A DNA stretch of 64,000 nt from Pyronema omphalodes (GCA_024516155.1 JAJJXM010000007.1:1116001-1180000); one strand, 5' to 3'; shown: positions 50,698 through 63,216, numbered from the stretch's first letter. Numbers and translations are program-made. The notes: generated from the sequence alone by a model not told the origin.

Positions 50698-51388
50698 AGG
50701 GATAGGGTTAGGGCAAGGGGCTGTGCCCCTTGCCGAGGATTTTCATATGTTCGGAGTTATTTCTTATTTGGATTTCTTTTAGGTATCACGGCGGCTAGGA
50801 AAATGTTGGAATCTTTTACTTCTCTCTTTTGGTATGTACTCTTTCTTTACTATCTGGAATTACGGCGGTTAGCCAGGAAGTTATCTCTTTCGGTATGTAC
50901 TCTTTCTTTGCTATTTGGAATCACGGCGGTTAGCCGGTAGTTATCTCTTTTGGTATGTACTCTTTCCTTGTTATTATTATTATTTGGAATTACGGCGTTT
51001 AGCTATCTTGCTTTCTTATTTGGAATTACGGCGGTTGGCAAATGTTGGGGAATGTTGGTCATGTATGTAGTTATCACGGCGGTTAGCATTGGGAGCATTC
51101 TCCGCAGGCGGAGAATGCTGAGTCACGAGTCATGAAGGAACAAGTATAAGAGGAGGAAATTTGTATGTAGTTTATTTCTTCACGCAATCAAGTTTCTATT
51201 TACCACAATCCTATCTACAAAAGTTCCCTTGTGATATCCCATCTCGCCAAACTCACCTGTGATTTCCCAAGCCCACAAACCCTTGCCCATTCCCAACTTA
51301 CCAGCCTTACCTAACCCGCCGCCGCCCTCCTCGCCGCCGAAAACCCCGCGCTGCCTGTCGTCAGTAACCGTGGATACGGATTCTGATA
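50594..51388 (+). repeat. C1 3' LTR
   Basis: 795 bp, begins TGTCACAACG after a G-rich polypurine tract and ends TGATA before CATAC. Contains the end of ORF3 (to 50697). Confidence 0.96.
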
Positions 51389-52549
51389 CATACCTGCCAA
51401 CGTTCGAAACCTACCAGACACGCCCCGTTTGGTATCCTACGCCCACTACCTATCCCAGAAAGACCCTGGCAGGACATATCAATGGAATTCGTAACAGGAT
51501 TACCATGGTCCAATGGGTGCGATGCAATTTGGGTAGTTGTGGACAGATTAACCAAAGAACGACATCTGATTGCCTGTCGAACAGATATCGACGCAAAGGA
51601 ATTCTCGTCTTTGTTTATTACCCACATCTTTCGATTGCATGGACTCCCCCTTACCATTGTCTCTGATCGAGGACCCCAATTCGCTGCTTTGTTTTGGAAG
51701 AATCTCTGTCGACGTTTGGGAATCCAGCCTCGATTATCTACCGCATTCCATCCACAAACGGACGGTCAAACAGAACGAATGAACGCTATCATGGAACAAT
51801 ACCTTCGAGCCCACGTCAACTATCTTCAAGACGATTGGGCTGACTGGTTACCATTAGCAGAATTCGCTGCGAATAACCAAGCATCCGAGACAACGGGAAC
51901 TTCCCCGTTCTTTGCTAATAAAGGATTCGACCCCCGTTGCCAATTCGATTTACTCTCAGCAGCTATGAACGATGTAAACGATCGACGGGCCCTCACAACT
52001 TCGAAAACCCTCGCCGAGATCCATAACCATTTACGAGCTGAAATCAGTAGAGCTAATCTACGTTATCAAGAGAATGCCGATAAACATCGACTCCGGTCAC
52101 CGAATTATCAGCCCGGAGATCTGGTATGGATGAATGCCCACCATTGGAAAACCCGTCGACCCTCAGGGAAATTAGACAACAAACGTTACGGACCCCTCAA
52201 GATTATCGCCAAAGTATCCCCCTATGCCTACCGATTAGAACTACCCCCGACGATGAAATGCCACAACGTTCAACATGTTTCCCTATTGGAACCCGCTGCG
52301 AATGACACCTACCCCGGTCAACAATCAGACCCACCACCCCCGGTGGAAATCGACGGTGAAGACGAATACTTCATCGAAGCTATCCTCGACTCCCGAATTC
52401 ACCGGAAGAAACTCCAGTATATGGTTAAATGGGTTGGATACGATATGCCCAATTGGGAACCCGCCGAACTTCATTCCGACAGTAAAGCCGTTGACGACTT
52501 TCATAAAAAGTACCCCGATAAACCGGGACCTCTCCCCAACTTATCTTAG
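51389..52549 (+). CDS. pol: A2 pol, second part (integrase core and chromodomain)
   Basis: Resumes after C1 with the duplicated CATAC and is open to 52549. The integrase core begins [14 protein letters not shown]: the first catalytic Asp (DFVTGLPW in A3) is Glu here. SDRGPQFAALFW near 51665 and QTERMNAIMEQYLR near 51770 carry the other two acidic residues. A GPLKIIAKVSPYAYRLELP block (near 52190) and a chromodomain (YFIEAILDSRIHRKKLQYMVKWVGY, near 52365-52440) follow. A purine tract AAGAAGGGGGA (52576-52586) precedes the LTR. Confidence 0.92.
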   Translation, partial: HTCQRSKPTRHAPFGILRPLPIPERPWQDISMEFVTGLPWSNGCDAIWVVVDRLTKERHLIACRTDIDAKEFSSLFITHIFRLHGLPLTIVSDRGPQFAALFWKNLCRRLGIQPRLSTAFHPQTDGQTERMNAIMEQYLRAHVNYLQDDWADWLPLAEFAANNQASETTGTSPFFANKGFDPRCQFDLLSAAMNDVNDRRALTTSKTLAEIHNHLRAEISRANLRYQENADKHRLRSPNYQPGDLVWMNAHHWKTRRPSGKLDNKRYGPLKIIAKVSPYAYRLELPPTMKCHNVQHVSLLEPAANDTYPGQQSDPPPPVEIDGEDEYFIEAILDSRIHRKKLQYMVKWVGYDMPNWEPAELHSDSKAVDDFHKKYPDKPGPLPNLS

Positions 52550-52588
52550 AAGTTACTTCGCCGGAGCTCAGTCCAAGAAGGGGGATCC

Positions 52589-53727
52589 TGTCATGCCTCG
52601 AGAATTATTACCTTCCCCCTCCTCGTCATTCATTCACCTATTATCATTCGCTTCATTATTCAGCACTCGTTTGTTTATTCATTTCTATTATCCTTCGGTC
52701 TTCGATCATCACTCGTCACTCGCCTGGGTTAGGGTTACGCTCAATCCAAATTGTCAAAAAGGTCACGTGACCTATCCCCAGGGTTAGGGGTCTGTTCGGA
52801 TCCCTTTTCGGAAATTCCATACCTACCGTCTACCGATCATCTTATCCGATTACATAAGATCAGTCACGTGTCTCTAATCAGTAGTAGATCAGTATGCACA
52901 CACACTGGTCTACTAATGTGCGCACACGTGACTAGGGCTAGGGCACGTTCATCTTATCGATAAGATAAGATCTAGTCATGTGACCTTATCAGTATTGCAC
53001 CATCTTTCCAATCGCAGCTGATCTGGATTGACGTGACTAGGGTTAGGGTTGCACCCGCACGCACACAAACTAGGGTTAGGTTTGTCACCGTACGCGCACA
53101 GCTAGGGTTAGGGTTACGGACGCACGCGCACGATCAGGGTTACGGAAGCGCGCGCGTGACTGCGCTTAGGGTTACGCTAGCGCGCACGCGAAGTACGCTA
53201 CCGCGCACGCGAGTTACGCTATCGCGCACGCGAGATACGCTAACGAGCGCGCGACGAGGCTGTGCACGCAAACACGCTAATTTGGTACGAACGCGTTAGC
53301 GCGTCTAGAACGCGCAACCGCGACCGCGTTGTTTACTTAGTTATTTTTCGGGAAAAATCTGCAAATAGTGGCTCGGCGTGTAAGGAGGACAAATTGTATA
53401 TAAGAGGATTGTTTCTTTGTTTGTTTATTTTGTTGTTCTTTTCTCCTCACACAGTTATTTGTTTATTTACAAATTCAAATACTTTGTGGAAATCTTTGTT
53501 TACGTCCTCGTTCTCGTTCCCGTCTTTGGATCTCTTTGTCCCTTGGAATCTTTGTTCATTTCCTTATACTTCTAAACACAGAAAGTCTCTAAGTTGATGC
53601 TTGACACAGCTTAAGAGTTTCTAACGTTGAAGTTATTATAAGGTTATATTCATTGAACTCAAGAGTGAATAATTGAGAAGAGCCCTCAGGTTCTCCGTCA
53701 GCTATCTCTCCCTTGTTCGCCGTTACA
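52589..53727 (+). repeat. A2 3' LTR
   Basis: 1,139 bp, TGTCATGCCTCGAG to GTTACA, then ACTAC. Same U3, TTAGGG and CG-rich blocks as the 5' LTR with scattered differences. Confidence 0.95.
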
Positions 53728-56564
53728 ACTACTGTGTCTGGCAGACCGTGTAGTTTGAATACATTTTCCAGGAAGAGTTGCGCGAAGCCTTCTGCGTCTA
53801 TCGTGGAGTGTCAGGGCACCAAGTGCCGCTGTTTCGTGAGTCGGCAAACGATCGCACATATTGCGTCGAAGCCTTCTGATGTCGGCAGTCCAGTAACAAA
53901 GTCCACCGATATGTTCTGCCACGGGTGGTGTGGGACCGGTAGAGGTTTCAAGGTTCCATAGGGTGCGTGGCGGGTTGCTTTTGTTCTTTTACAAATGTTG
54001 CAATTTCGGACGAATTGATCCACATCTTTTCGCATCGAAGGCCAGTAATAATTCCTGGCGAGGAGTTAGAAAGTCTTTGCACGGCCCGGGTGTCCCATGG
54101 TGGGGGGGTCGTGGTGATCTTGTAGTAGTTTTAGTCGTAGTTTGTCCAGCGCGGGGACATAGAGGCAGTCTCGATAGTACAATCTGTTTTCCAACACGGA
54201 GCAGTCGGCGAGTGATATGTCCTTACAGATTTGTGTACCGTCTTCCAGCATTCCAACACTCGGTTAGAGAATGAATCTGTCTTGTAGCCCTCCTTAAACA
54301 GGAGGTCCACTTCGGAGGGTGCAAGTTTCATGGGCGGGGTCATGCACAATTGGAAGTTTTGTGGCTTTAGGACAGATTGCTGATTCGCTAGTATACGTTC
54401 GTCTCCCTCTCCTGGGAGGTCAGCGGCTCGTCTCGTCAGGGCGTCCGGTTTCCCTCCCAACGTTCCCGGTCGTTAGGTGATGACAAAGTTGAACCGAGAC
54501 AGGAATTCCGACCAGCGTGCTTGTCGTCTGTTTAGTAGCTTTGTCGTCATAAAGTATTCGAGGTTCTTGTGGTCTGTCAATACTTTTATCGGGAAGGCGG
54601 AGCCCTCCAAGTGGGGACGCCATTCCTCGAAACAACGAAATATTGCCAGTAGTCCTTTGTCATAGATCTCATAGTTGCATTCCGCCGGGGAATGCTTTTT
54701 GGAATAAAACGCGCCGGGGTGTAACACGTTATCGTCGTCGTATTGTGATAAAACTCCAGCAGACACGTAGTCAGATGCGTCTGTTTCTACTCCAATCGGT
54801 TTCTCGTAGTCGAAGTGCTTGAGAATCGGTGCAGATGTAAATGCGTCCTTCAGTCGGTCGAAGGCGCTTTGCTGATCTTTACCCCAGGTAAAGGGGATTG
54901 CTTTACCATCTTTCTTTTTGGTCAGCGCCGTTAGAGGGGAGACTACTTTTGAGTAGTCCTTGATAAATCGTCGGTAGAAGTTCGCGGAACCCAGGAACTC
55001 TTGGACCTGTTTCAAATTGGTTGGTTCCTTCCAATCTCTGACTGTGGCTACTTTGGAATCCATCATGCGAGCGCCGTCGCGGCCAATGTTGTAGCCCAGG
55101 TACTGTACTTCTGCCTTAGCAAACTTACACTTTTCTGGCTTCAAGTGTAGTTTTTCTTGTTTGAGTCATTCCAAGATCTTTCGGACGTGTGAGGTGTGAT
55201 CGGGCTTTGTTTCAGAGATTACCAGGATATCGTCCAGGTATGCTGTACAAAACTGGTCCAGGTATGGTCTCGGGACATCATTTATGAATGCCTGGAAATC
55301 GGCAGGCGCGTTGGTGAGCCCAAAGGGCATCACTTTTGACTCGAATAGTCCGTACCTTGTGCGGAAGGCCGTTTTCCATTCTTCGCCTTCTGCCATTCTA
55401 ATAAGGTTATAGGCGCTGCGGACGTCAAGGGTTGTAAAGTATTGTGCTTTGGAAAGATTCATCATCGTTTCCTGTATCAATGGTAGCGGGTACCGATTCT
55501 TTTCGGTCCCTTCATTCAATCTTCGGTAATCCACACATAGGCGTAGGGATCCGTCTGATTTTTTCACAAATAATATCGGCGAGGCGGCTGATGATTGGGA
55601 GCGTTGTATAAAGCCTTTTTTCCACTTCTCATATAGCCATGCTTTCAGCGTGTGTAACTCGTTGCGTGACAACGAGTATAACGGGCCAAAGGGGGGGACG
55701 AATCCCTCTTTCAGTGGGATCTTGTGGTCATAGGGTCCGTGTGGGGGAAGTTCCTTCGCGTTGACCTCCTTGAACAGGTCGAGGTAGTCATGGTACTCTT
55801 CGGGGATCATGTCTTTTACTTCTTCATCCGTGAGGGGGGGCTTGTCTTGTAGGGCAACGGTGATTTCGTCCAACGATAGCGAAAACACGGTCAGGCTTTC
55901 GTCTTCTACCATTTCTTGAAGTCGGAGATGGTCAGACTTGAGATCGCTATTGGGGGTTCGTCTGGAGGGTCGGGGACCGAGTCTTCCAATTCCGGCATAG
56001 TGTTTGTGTCAGGCTCGTGGACAACGGGAGGGGGCCTCGAGTCCAGGACCTCGACACCGGTTGTGCTCACAGGTAACGGGGTGCAGTTCCTCAGGCAGTA
56101 CTGTGAATCGAAGCTTACGGTGTTGGAACTGAAGCTTATTGTTACGTCGTGTTTCTTCAGCCAGGGGATACCCAGCACCACCGGGTAGTCACCTAACTTG
56201 GTGACGAACATGGGGAGGGTTTCCGAGTGACCATTGATGGTACACTCTACCTGGGCGAGGTGGGTGATTTTTCCTGAGGATATGGGGCGGCCGTCGATAA
56301 CGTCGACCGTTCGGGCGGTGGGTAGGGGGGTTAGAGGGAGTTTGTGATGGCGGGCGAAATTGCGGTCAACAAAGGCGATACCAGTGGCGCCGCAGTCAAC
56401 GAGCGCTACTGTATTCACGGAGCGGTTATTGGAAAACAAGGAGCAAGAGAGAACAAGGTGTTTGCATTCTAACTTTCCAGTGAAACTTGCGCCCGATAAT
56501 AGCAATGTATCAGCAATAATTTTCCCACCAGCGGCAGAGCCATCTTCTTGCAGCTGGTTTATTC
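53728..56564 (-). pseudogene. pol: B5 pol, main part (PR-RT-RH-IN)
   Basis: Protease ([10 protein letters not shown] near 56395), frame change near 55910, RT with AYLDD near 55235, stop TGA near 55164 (CGA in B1), RNase H ETDASDY near 54780, a TAT-to-TAA stop near 54473, integrase zinc finger and DFVTGLP near 53930. Here LTKQRHLVP is intact where B1 has a stop. A2 interrupts the core at 53727. Confidence 0.9.
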
Positions 56565-56571
56565 TTTTCCC
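56527..56571 (-). promoter_or_regulatory. -1 frameshift signal, B5 gag/pol
   Basis: Same heptamer (56565-56571), six-base spacer and ACCAGC/GCTGGT stem (56553-56558, 56527-56532) as B1. Confidence 0.72.
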
Positions 56572-57907
56572 GACACCTCTTCTTCATTATCCAATAATTC
56601 CACGCTCGCCACTTTAACCCTCGTCTTGGCGGGGCACGACGCAGCCATGTGGCCGAGGCCACCGCAGTAGAGGCAACGTCCATCTGACAGGCGGGTCGCG
56701 CGTTCCTGTGCCGACAGTTTCTGACGGGGTCCCTGGGCAGGGGTTTGCTTGCTGGAGGAGGCGGTGGTGGCTTGGGTAGCGGGGGTGGGGTGACTGGTGG
56801 CGGGGGGTGGCGGTGGTAGTGGGTTTAACTTGGCCGCGGTTGGTACGCAGCTTGCGGAGGTTCTGAAGTGCTCTCAATTGGGAGTCCAATTTTTGGCACT
56901 GGTCAACAAATTCGTGCATCGTAGCGGTGGGAGGGGCGCCAACCAACTTTTCGTGCAACTCGAGGGACAGGCCGTTACGCAGAGCATCCATGGTGGCGGC
57001 TTCATCCCAGCCTAATTCTGCGACCAGGCGGGAGAACTCTGCATAATAGTCTGAAAATTCGCGGTTCTTTTGTCGGAGATTTTGTAGTTTGAAACGAGCC
57101 GTTGCGCGCTCGTCCGGGTCTCCAAAGGTACGCTGTAAGATTTTAATGACGTCCTCGATGTCGTTGAGGGCCCAGCGGTTGCCATTTTCCTTGATATAAG
57201 GAAGAATCTGATCCAAGGCGCGTCGGCGGATGCGGCCCATGGCATAAGAAATCCGCTTGTGAGGGGTTGGGAAGCGTAGTTCGTCGCTCACCAACTTGAT
57301 GCGAAGCAAGGAGACAAAGCGGCGGAGGTCCCCCCTGTTGGACCCATCGAAGGTTGGCGGATCCGAAATTTTGTCTCCGGTAACGCGGATGCCAGGGGAG
57401 GCGAGTAGCGCGTTGATGAGTTCACGCTGGAGGGTGAGCTCCTTCTTGTAGTAGTGAATTTCATTCGTATCTGCTTGTTCCTCCGGGGTTAGGAGGATTT
57501 CGGGGTCTCGTGGGGGAAGTCTTGGAACTGGTGCGATTATAGCAGGGGCGGGGGCTGCGGCCCGCGGCTGTTGCAGGGGGTGCGGCGGTTCGTGGCACTG
57601 TTTCTGGGCCATTTGGATAAACCTGGACGGAGCCAGTCTGGATAACGACAGGGGGAATGGGGGCAGGGGTGGGAGCTTCCGGAGCGCGGGAGGCGACAGG
57701 ACTGGAGACCCGAGTGCTGTAACGGGAGCCGGGGGTTTCCGCGAGGTCGTTTAAGAGGTAGCCCGTGGGATGGTCTTGGGCGTCTAGGATGGATTGCGCG
57801 AGTTGTTTGGTGAAAGTAAGTGGTTCATGGCCGTCAGGGAACTGGGTCATGGAGGCAGCGTTCACAATTTGCTGCCAGTGTCCTTCGTCGATAAGTTTAA
57901 CGTGCAT
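56559..57907 (-). pseudogene. gag: B5 gag, one frameshift
   Basis: ATG at 57905-57907 (MHVKLIDEGHWQQIVNAAS) overlapping ORF0. One frame change near 57560 in the Ala/Pro-rich linker; then the frame VPRLPPRDPEILLTP runs straight through the place where B1 and B2 have long C runs. The capsid region is clear; a second shift lies near 56800, and the zinc knuckle CLYCGGLGHMAASC is near 56650. Confidence 0.87.
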
Positions 57908-58139
57908 TCTGGCGGGCTCGGAGGATTGGCTTGAGTCTGATGGTGTGGCGGACGTGCTCCTGGTAAGTGTAGTCCTGGAGTTCCCAGCGAACCACAAGGT
58001 AGCAGTGATTTTCTGCTCTTCGGATGGTTCTTCGCACTGCGCCAGCGAATCGGTCGGAAATCCCGAAGGTCTCGTTTAGGGTGTGAGTTTCCAGGGCTTG
58101 TTTTAAGGCGTGTGTCCAAGCAGAACCGGTGGGGTTCAT
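57897..58139 (-). CDS. B5 ORF0, conserved 80-codon protein
   Basis: Intact and differs from B1 ORF0 at only a few residues (MNPTGSAWTHALKQALETH). Overlaps the gag ATG by the 11-base string ATGCACGTTAA. Unknown function; its integrity in an otherwise broken element supports it being a real gene of the family. Confidence 0.6.
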   Translation of the reverse strand: MNPTGSAWTHALKQALETHTLNETFGISDRFAGAVRRTIRRAENHCYLVVRWELQDYTYQEHVRHTIRLKPILRARQNAR

Positions 58140-58174
58140 GCGTGTTGGTTGAATGATTATTCGATCGAACGTAA

Positions 58175-58703
58175 TGTCAGGGAACTAGGAACGGACGTTC
58201 AAAGAACACACTGAACACTACCGGCAAGGGGGACTAGGCGGGTTCCAGGATGGGGAACGGAAAGACAAGGACCGAAGTGCACGGCAGACGGACGGCACAC
58301 GAAACAGGGACAGGGACAAGGACAAGAATGACGTGGGACTGGAAGGAGAAGTCTTTATTAAGGACAAGGGAAAGACACAAGACGTTCGATGGAGAACTCG
58401 ACAACGGGGCGGCAAGCCTCCTTATGTACAAAGGGTCGGCCAGCACTCTTGCTGGGCCGTCATCCAACATCGCTACATGAAAGCTTCCGTTCTCCATCAA
58501 TTCACCTGCGACGCCACAGCTCTCCAGCTCATGGTACGTCATCCATCATCAATCAGTCTATCAACCACAACGGCACGGCACACACAACAACACAACGACA
58601 ACACAACGCAACACGGCAAGACAACGGCAAGATGTCGACAACAACAACGACAACATAATGATGACGCAACAACACAACGGCTCGTCAGCCGTGTGCCGTG
58701 ACA
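58175..58703 (-). repeat. B5 5' LTR
   Basis: 529 bp, B1 subtype. The self-primer is at 58382-58390 and its binding site at 58164-58172, two bases inside the LTR. Confidence 0.94.
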
Positions 58704-61425
58704 TAATCTGTCCACAACTACCCAAATTGCATCACACCCATTGGACCATGGTAATCCTGTTACGAAGTCCATTGATATGTCCTGCCAGGGTCTTTCTGGG
58801 ATAGGTAGTGGGCGTAGGATGCCAAACGGGGCGTGTCTGGTAGGTTTCGAACGTTGGCAGGTATGACAATTTCGAATATATCTTTCCATATCTGTCCTCA
58901 TCTGGGGCCACGTATAGGTTCTTGAGAGGTATTCTAATGTTTTAGATCTACCTGGGTGTCAAGCCGTAAGAGAGTCGTGGTGTTGTTGCATTAGGTGTAA
59001 TCGTAGAGGTTCGTAATTCGGGACACATAAACATCCCCGGTAGAGTAAACGGTTATTGTTGACTGTACATTCAGCTAATGTAATGTCTTTACAATAACGA
59101 GTGTTATTGTTTAGCATTTCAATAACCTTAGTAGGGAATGGGCCTTTCTCGTAGGCTTCCGTGAAGAGCTGGGATAAGGTGGGGTTTGTTTGTTGTGGGT
59201 CCGGTATTACGGTTTGTTGCGAATTCGTTATTGTTTGTTGATTACTGGGGGTAACAGCCGCAACGTGAAGGATATTCTCTGGCTTAATGATCGTTGTGTG
59301 GTTTTGTAGGGAGCGTGCATCCCCCTCTTTAGGCAGATCTCCGGATCGACAAGTCAGTGCGTCTGGTTTACCGCCTGCGGTACCGGGGCGGTAAACAATC
59401 TTCAAATTTAACTGAGACAAGAACTGGGACCAACGGGCTTGACGGCGGTTCAAGAGCTTTGTCGAAGTAAAATATTCCAGATTCTTAAGATCTGACAGTA
59501 CTCGAATGGGGTTAATAACAGATTGTAATTCGGGACGCCATTCTTCGAAAGCCCGGACGATAGCCATGAGTTCTTTATCGTATATCTCATAATTACATTC
59601 GGCGAGGAATGTTTCTTTGAGAAGTAAGCAATAGCATGTAAGATTCCTTCGTCATCATACTGAGAAAGTACTCCGGCAGAGACAGGATCTGAAGCATTGG
59701 TTTCGACAATAACATCTCGGTCTGGGTGGAAACGAGCCAGAACGGGGGCGGATGTAAATGTCGATTTCAACTCCTCAAAGGATTGTTGCTGAGGTTCCGA
59801 CCAGACGAAGGGAACTCCTTTTCGTGTGAGTAACCTGAGAGGTTGGACTATTTTTGAATAGTTCTGAACGAAACGTCGATAGAAATTTGCCAAACCCAAA
59901 AACGCTCTAACATCTTTGAGGTTCCGGGGAGATTCCCAATCTCGAACTGCAGTAATCTTCTCAGGGTCCATCTTTATTCCTTCTGTACTAATGATGAGTC
60001 CTAAGTACTTTACTTCCTTCTGATGGAACTCGCATTTCTCTGGTTTGAGATGTAACCCTGCTTTTTCGAATGCTTCGAGGATCAATTTAACATGTTGTTT
60101 ATGTTCTTCAAGATTATCCGAATAGCTCAGGGTGTCATCCAAATAGGCAGTACAGAATCGATCAAGGTAAGGTGCCAATACGTCGTTAATGAAGTTCGGA
60201 AACGTTGCAGGGGCATTGGTAAGCCCAAAGGGCATAACCAATGATTCGAATAATTCGTACCGGGTACGAAAGGCGGTTTTCCATTTTTCCCCATTTGCCA
60301 GACGTATTAAATTATACGCTCCCCTACTGTCGAGCTTAGTGAACCACTTAGCTCTTGAAAGGTTCATTAAGGTATCCTGCATCAGGGGAAGAGGGTAGCG
60401 ATTCTTGATCATTCCGGCGTTGATTCCACCATAATCGACCACCAAGCGCAATGAACCATCGCCTTTCTTTACGAAAACAATGGGAGCAGCCGCTGGGGAT
60501 GAAGAGACACGGATGAAACCTTTGGTGAGGTTTTCATCTAACCAACGTTTCAATTCCTCCAACTCTGGACGTGATAGGGAGTAAAGGGGGCCGAAGGGAG
60601 GCTGAAAACCATCGACGAGTGATCTCTTGTGATCCGACGGTCGATGGGGCGGTAACTTATCAGCATTGACTTTTTCGAAGATTCCCAAGTACTGGTGATA
60701 TTCGGGTGGTACAATAGTCTTAAGATCCGGTTCCTCTTTCTCTGGTTGAAGAGCTGTGGTGATTTCATTCAAAGATAAGGAGAATTGTTCGACTTTTCCG
60801 TAACGGTTATTGGCATTGTTTACGATTCGTCGAAACGTCGTAGCTGAAATAGCACAGATCTTATTCTGTTGTTTCGGAGCGATACCCTTAACAGAGGTGG
60901 GTGTTAACGTGGATCGGTGCGGGAGGCAGTTCGGTGAAGAGAATTTGATATCATTGTCGGCGAAGTTTATTGTAACATCGTGTTTACGAAGCCATGGGAT
61001 TCCTAAAACGAGGGGATAATGACCAAGCCGAGTAACGTAGGCGGTTAGTCATTCATGATGGTCTCCTATTGTACATTCGACTTCAACGTATTCGGTGATG
61101 TCTCCTGATGAAATGGGTCGACCATCAATTACTTCAACCATTTTGGGGTTTTTTAATTGATAACGGGGGAAGTTGTGTTGGCGTGCGAAGTCTTCGTTCA
61201 TGACGGAAATTCCTGTGCATCCGCAGTCTACGAGAGGATGAGTATCGATTTTGGTATTGTGTTCAGTTAGTGTACATGGCACGATCAAATGATTCCCATC
61301 CAATTCGTTTTCTTGTTTACTTGACAAAGAACTAGCGGATACATAAACGATTGCCTGAGATGAAACGAAAGACGAGGCAGGGGCTGGTCCAACAACAGAG
61401 CCAACAGGCTGTTGATGGACTATTC
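58704..61425 (-). pseudogene. pol: A3 pol fragment
   Basis: Protease (VDCGCTGIS near 61225) ends in a stop near 61049. RT is open over 60772-59600 (AYLDD near 60150), then a frame change near 59610 splits RNase H. The integrase zinc finger shows a stop near 58960; the core start [14 protein letters not shown] near 58770 keeps the Asp that is Glu in A2. Confidence 0.9.
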
Positions 61426-61432
61426 TTTTCCC
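61388..61432 (-). promoter_or_regulatory. -1 frameshift signal, A3 gag/pol
   Basis: GGGAAAA (61426-61432), six-base spacer and the CAACAG/CTGTTG hairpin (61388-61419), the same as A1. Confidence 0.72.
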
Positions 61433-62539
61433 TGGTCGACGTCGGGGTTTGTTGGGATATCCAAAACCTCGGCAGCGGCTAGGCGAATCTTGCGGGAGTT
61501 GTTTGCTGCCAACGTAGAGCATTCGCTTTTGAAATGATGGGCTGATCCACAGTAAAGACAAAGTCCCTTAGCCATTCGTTCATCACGACGGCGTTGGTTC
61601 TGAGCCTTTTGGGAAGCCGATGTGGTCCATGGGGGCCGATCCGTAATTACCACTATTGGTATTCGTTGGGTGGGACGCCGGGCGAGACGGCGTGGAGCTG
61701 GAACAACTGGGGACCGCAGGAACGTGCCATTTTGTGGTGTTTGAATGCGCTCGAATTCTATAATCTAGCTTCATACAAAGATCCACAAATTTGGTGAAGT
61801 TCTGAGGTTCTTCGGCTTGGTAAACAAGACTGGTCTGAAGGTCTCGAGAGAGTCCACGCTTCAGAGCAGCCTTCTTTGCGTTTTCATCGTAGTTCAAGAG
61901 AGCCATCAATCGTTGGAACTCTGCGTAATATTGGCTAAACTCACGGTTGCCCTGTTGATGTTTATCCAATTCCGCAGATGCAGTACCAACTTGATCAGGA
62001 TCTCCGAAGGCAGCTTCCAGAATTGTAATGAGAGCCTCAACGTTCTTAAGCTTAATCTTATCTGTAAGGACGTAAGGTTGAATTTGATTCTGAGCGTTGC
62101 CTTTGAGATATCCAAAAGTATAACGTAGCTTATGTTGATCATCGGTAAAACGGGAGGAGTCTCCGGCGAGCTTGGACCTGACCTTCGAGATGAAGTTCAA
62201 GAGTTCCTTGCGTTCACCAGAGAACTCAGGTGGGTGGGGTAATTCGATAGGACGGGTATTCGGAAGGGGACCGTTCTTCGTAAGGGCTTGTAGGAGTCGA
62301 ACGGAGGCGTTGGCGCTTTCGAGATTCCTCTCCAAGTCGGTAATTCTTTGGGCGTAGAGGGAGTTGTCCTTTCGAGCTTCTGTGAGTTCAACTCAGAGGT
62401 CGTCTGTAGGTTGATAGTCTCGTTCGGATTCCTTTACGGCGTTGCGGACCAATTTGATCTTCGTGGGGTCCTGTTTGACCTCCAACCTTTCGGCTTCTTT
62501 GAGGTACAGGGCCACGACGACCTTGTCATTTTGGTCCAT
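61420..62539 (-). pseudogene. gag: A3 gag, stop and shift
   Basis: ATG at 62537-62539 (MDQNDKVVVALYLKEAERL). A TGA at 62393-62395 reads CGA in A2; a shift lies near 61625. The zinc knuckle has all ligands here (CLYCGSAHHFKSEC near 61535), unlike A1 and A2. The leader between gag and LTR has lost about 130 bases between short CCAGA repeats compared with A1. Confidence 0.9.
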
Positions 62540-62641
62540 TTCGAGGGAACAACGGAGGTGCCAGAGGTTGTGAAGCATGTGAAGCTTGTTGTAATCGAGA
62601 GTTGACGGTAGAGCCGGCAGGTCTTGATTACACAGTTATAT

Positions 62642-63216
62642 TGTAACGGCGAACAAGGGAGAGATAGCTGACGGAGAACCTGAGGGCTCTTTTCAATTAT
62701 TCACTCTTGAGTTCAATGAAGATAACCTTAGAATAACTTCAACGTTAGTAACTCTTAAGCTGTGTCGAGCATCAACTTAGAGATTTCTGTGTTTAGAAGT
62801 TAAGGAAATAAACAAAATAAACAAACAAAGAAACAATCCTCTTATATACAATTTTTCCTCCTTACACGCCGAGCCACTATTTGCAGATTTTTCCCGAAAA
62901 ATAACTAAGTAAACAACGCCGTCGCAGTTGCGCGTTCTAGACGCGCTAACGCGTGCGTACCAAATTATCGTGTTTGCGTGCACAGCCTCGTCGCGGGCTC
63001 CTTAGCGTATCTCTCGTGCGCTATAGCGTAACTCGCGTACGCGGTAGCGTTCTTCGCGTGCGCGCTAGAGTAACCCTAAGCGTAGTCACGCGCGCGCTTC
63101 TGTAACCCTAATCGTGCGCGTGCGTCCGTAACCCTAACCCTAGTTGTGCGTGTACGGTCACAAACCTAACCCTAGTTTGTGTTCGTGCGGGTGCAAGCCT
63201 AACCCCAGTCACGTGA
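62642..63216 (-). repeat. A3 5' LTR, truncated
   Basis: Begins at the inner end with TGTAACGG as in A1. About 130 bases including the self-primer are deleted near 62810 between copies of AAATAAACAAA. The CG-rich and CCCTAA repeats follow to 63216. Confidence 0.9.

Larger units (their letters stand above)
43767..51388 (+). mobile_element. Ty3/gypsy element C1, carries a third gene
   Basis: 7,622 bp, target duplication CATAC (43762-43766 and 51389-51393). Two LTRs of 795 bp differ at about two positions. Genes: gag, pol, ORF3. Unlike the others its LTRs end in TA (TGTCAC...TGATA) rather than CA, in both copies. Close relative of D. Confidence 0.95.
38703..53727 (+). mobile_element. Ty3/gypsy chromovirus A2, split by C1
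   Basis: LTRs 38703-39843 and 52589-53727, target duplication ACTAC (38698-38702, 53728-53732) in B5 integrase. Without C1 the element is about 7.4 kb: leader, gag, PR-RT-RH-IN-chromodomain. The LTR pair differs at clearly more positions than that of the nested C1, as the order of insertion requires. Confidence 0.95.
37280..58703 (-). mobile_element. Ty3/gypsy chromovirus B5, split by A2
   Basis: Minus-strand order: LTR 58175-58703, ORF0, gag, protease, RT, RNase H, integrase, [A2], integrase end, chromodomain, LTR 37280-37798. The coding sequence is continuous across A2. No target duplication is seen (CACAC on the left, TAATC on the right), and the left LTR is much more diverged than the right one, so the outer ends have been rearranged. 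Confidence 0.85.
58704..63216 (-). mobile_element. Ty3/gypsy chromovirus A3, truncated at both ends
   Basis: Minus-strand LTR piece, gag, protease, RT, RNase H and the first part of integrase. It stops at 58704 against the B5 LTR in the middle of the integrase core (VVVDRL). The LTR stops at 63216 against a D LTR fragment at exactly the site where D entered A1. Confidence 0.92.
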
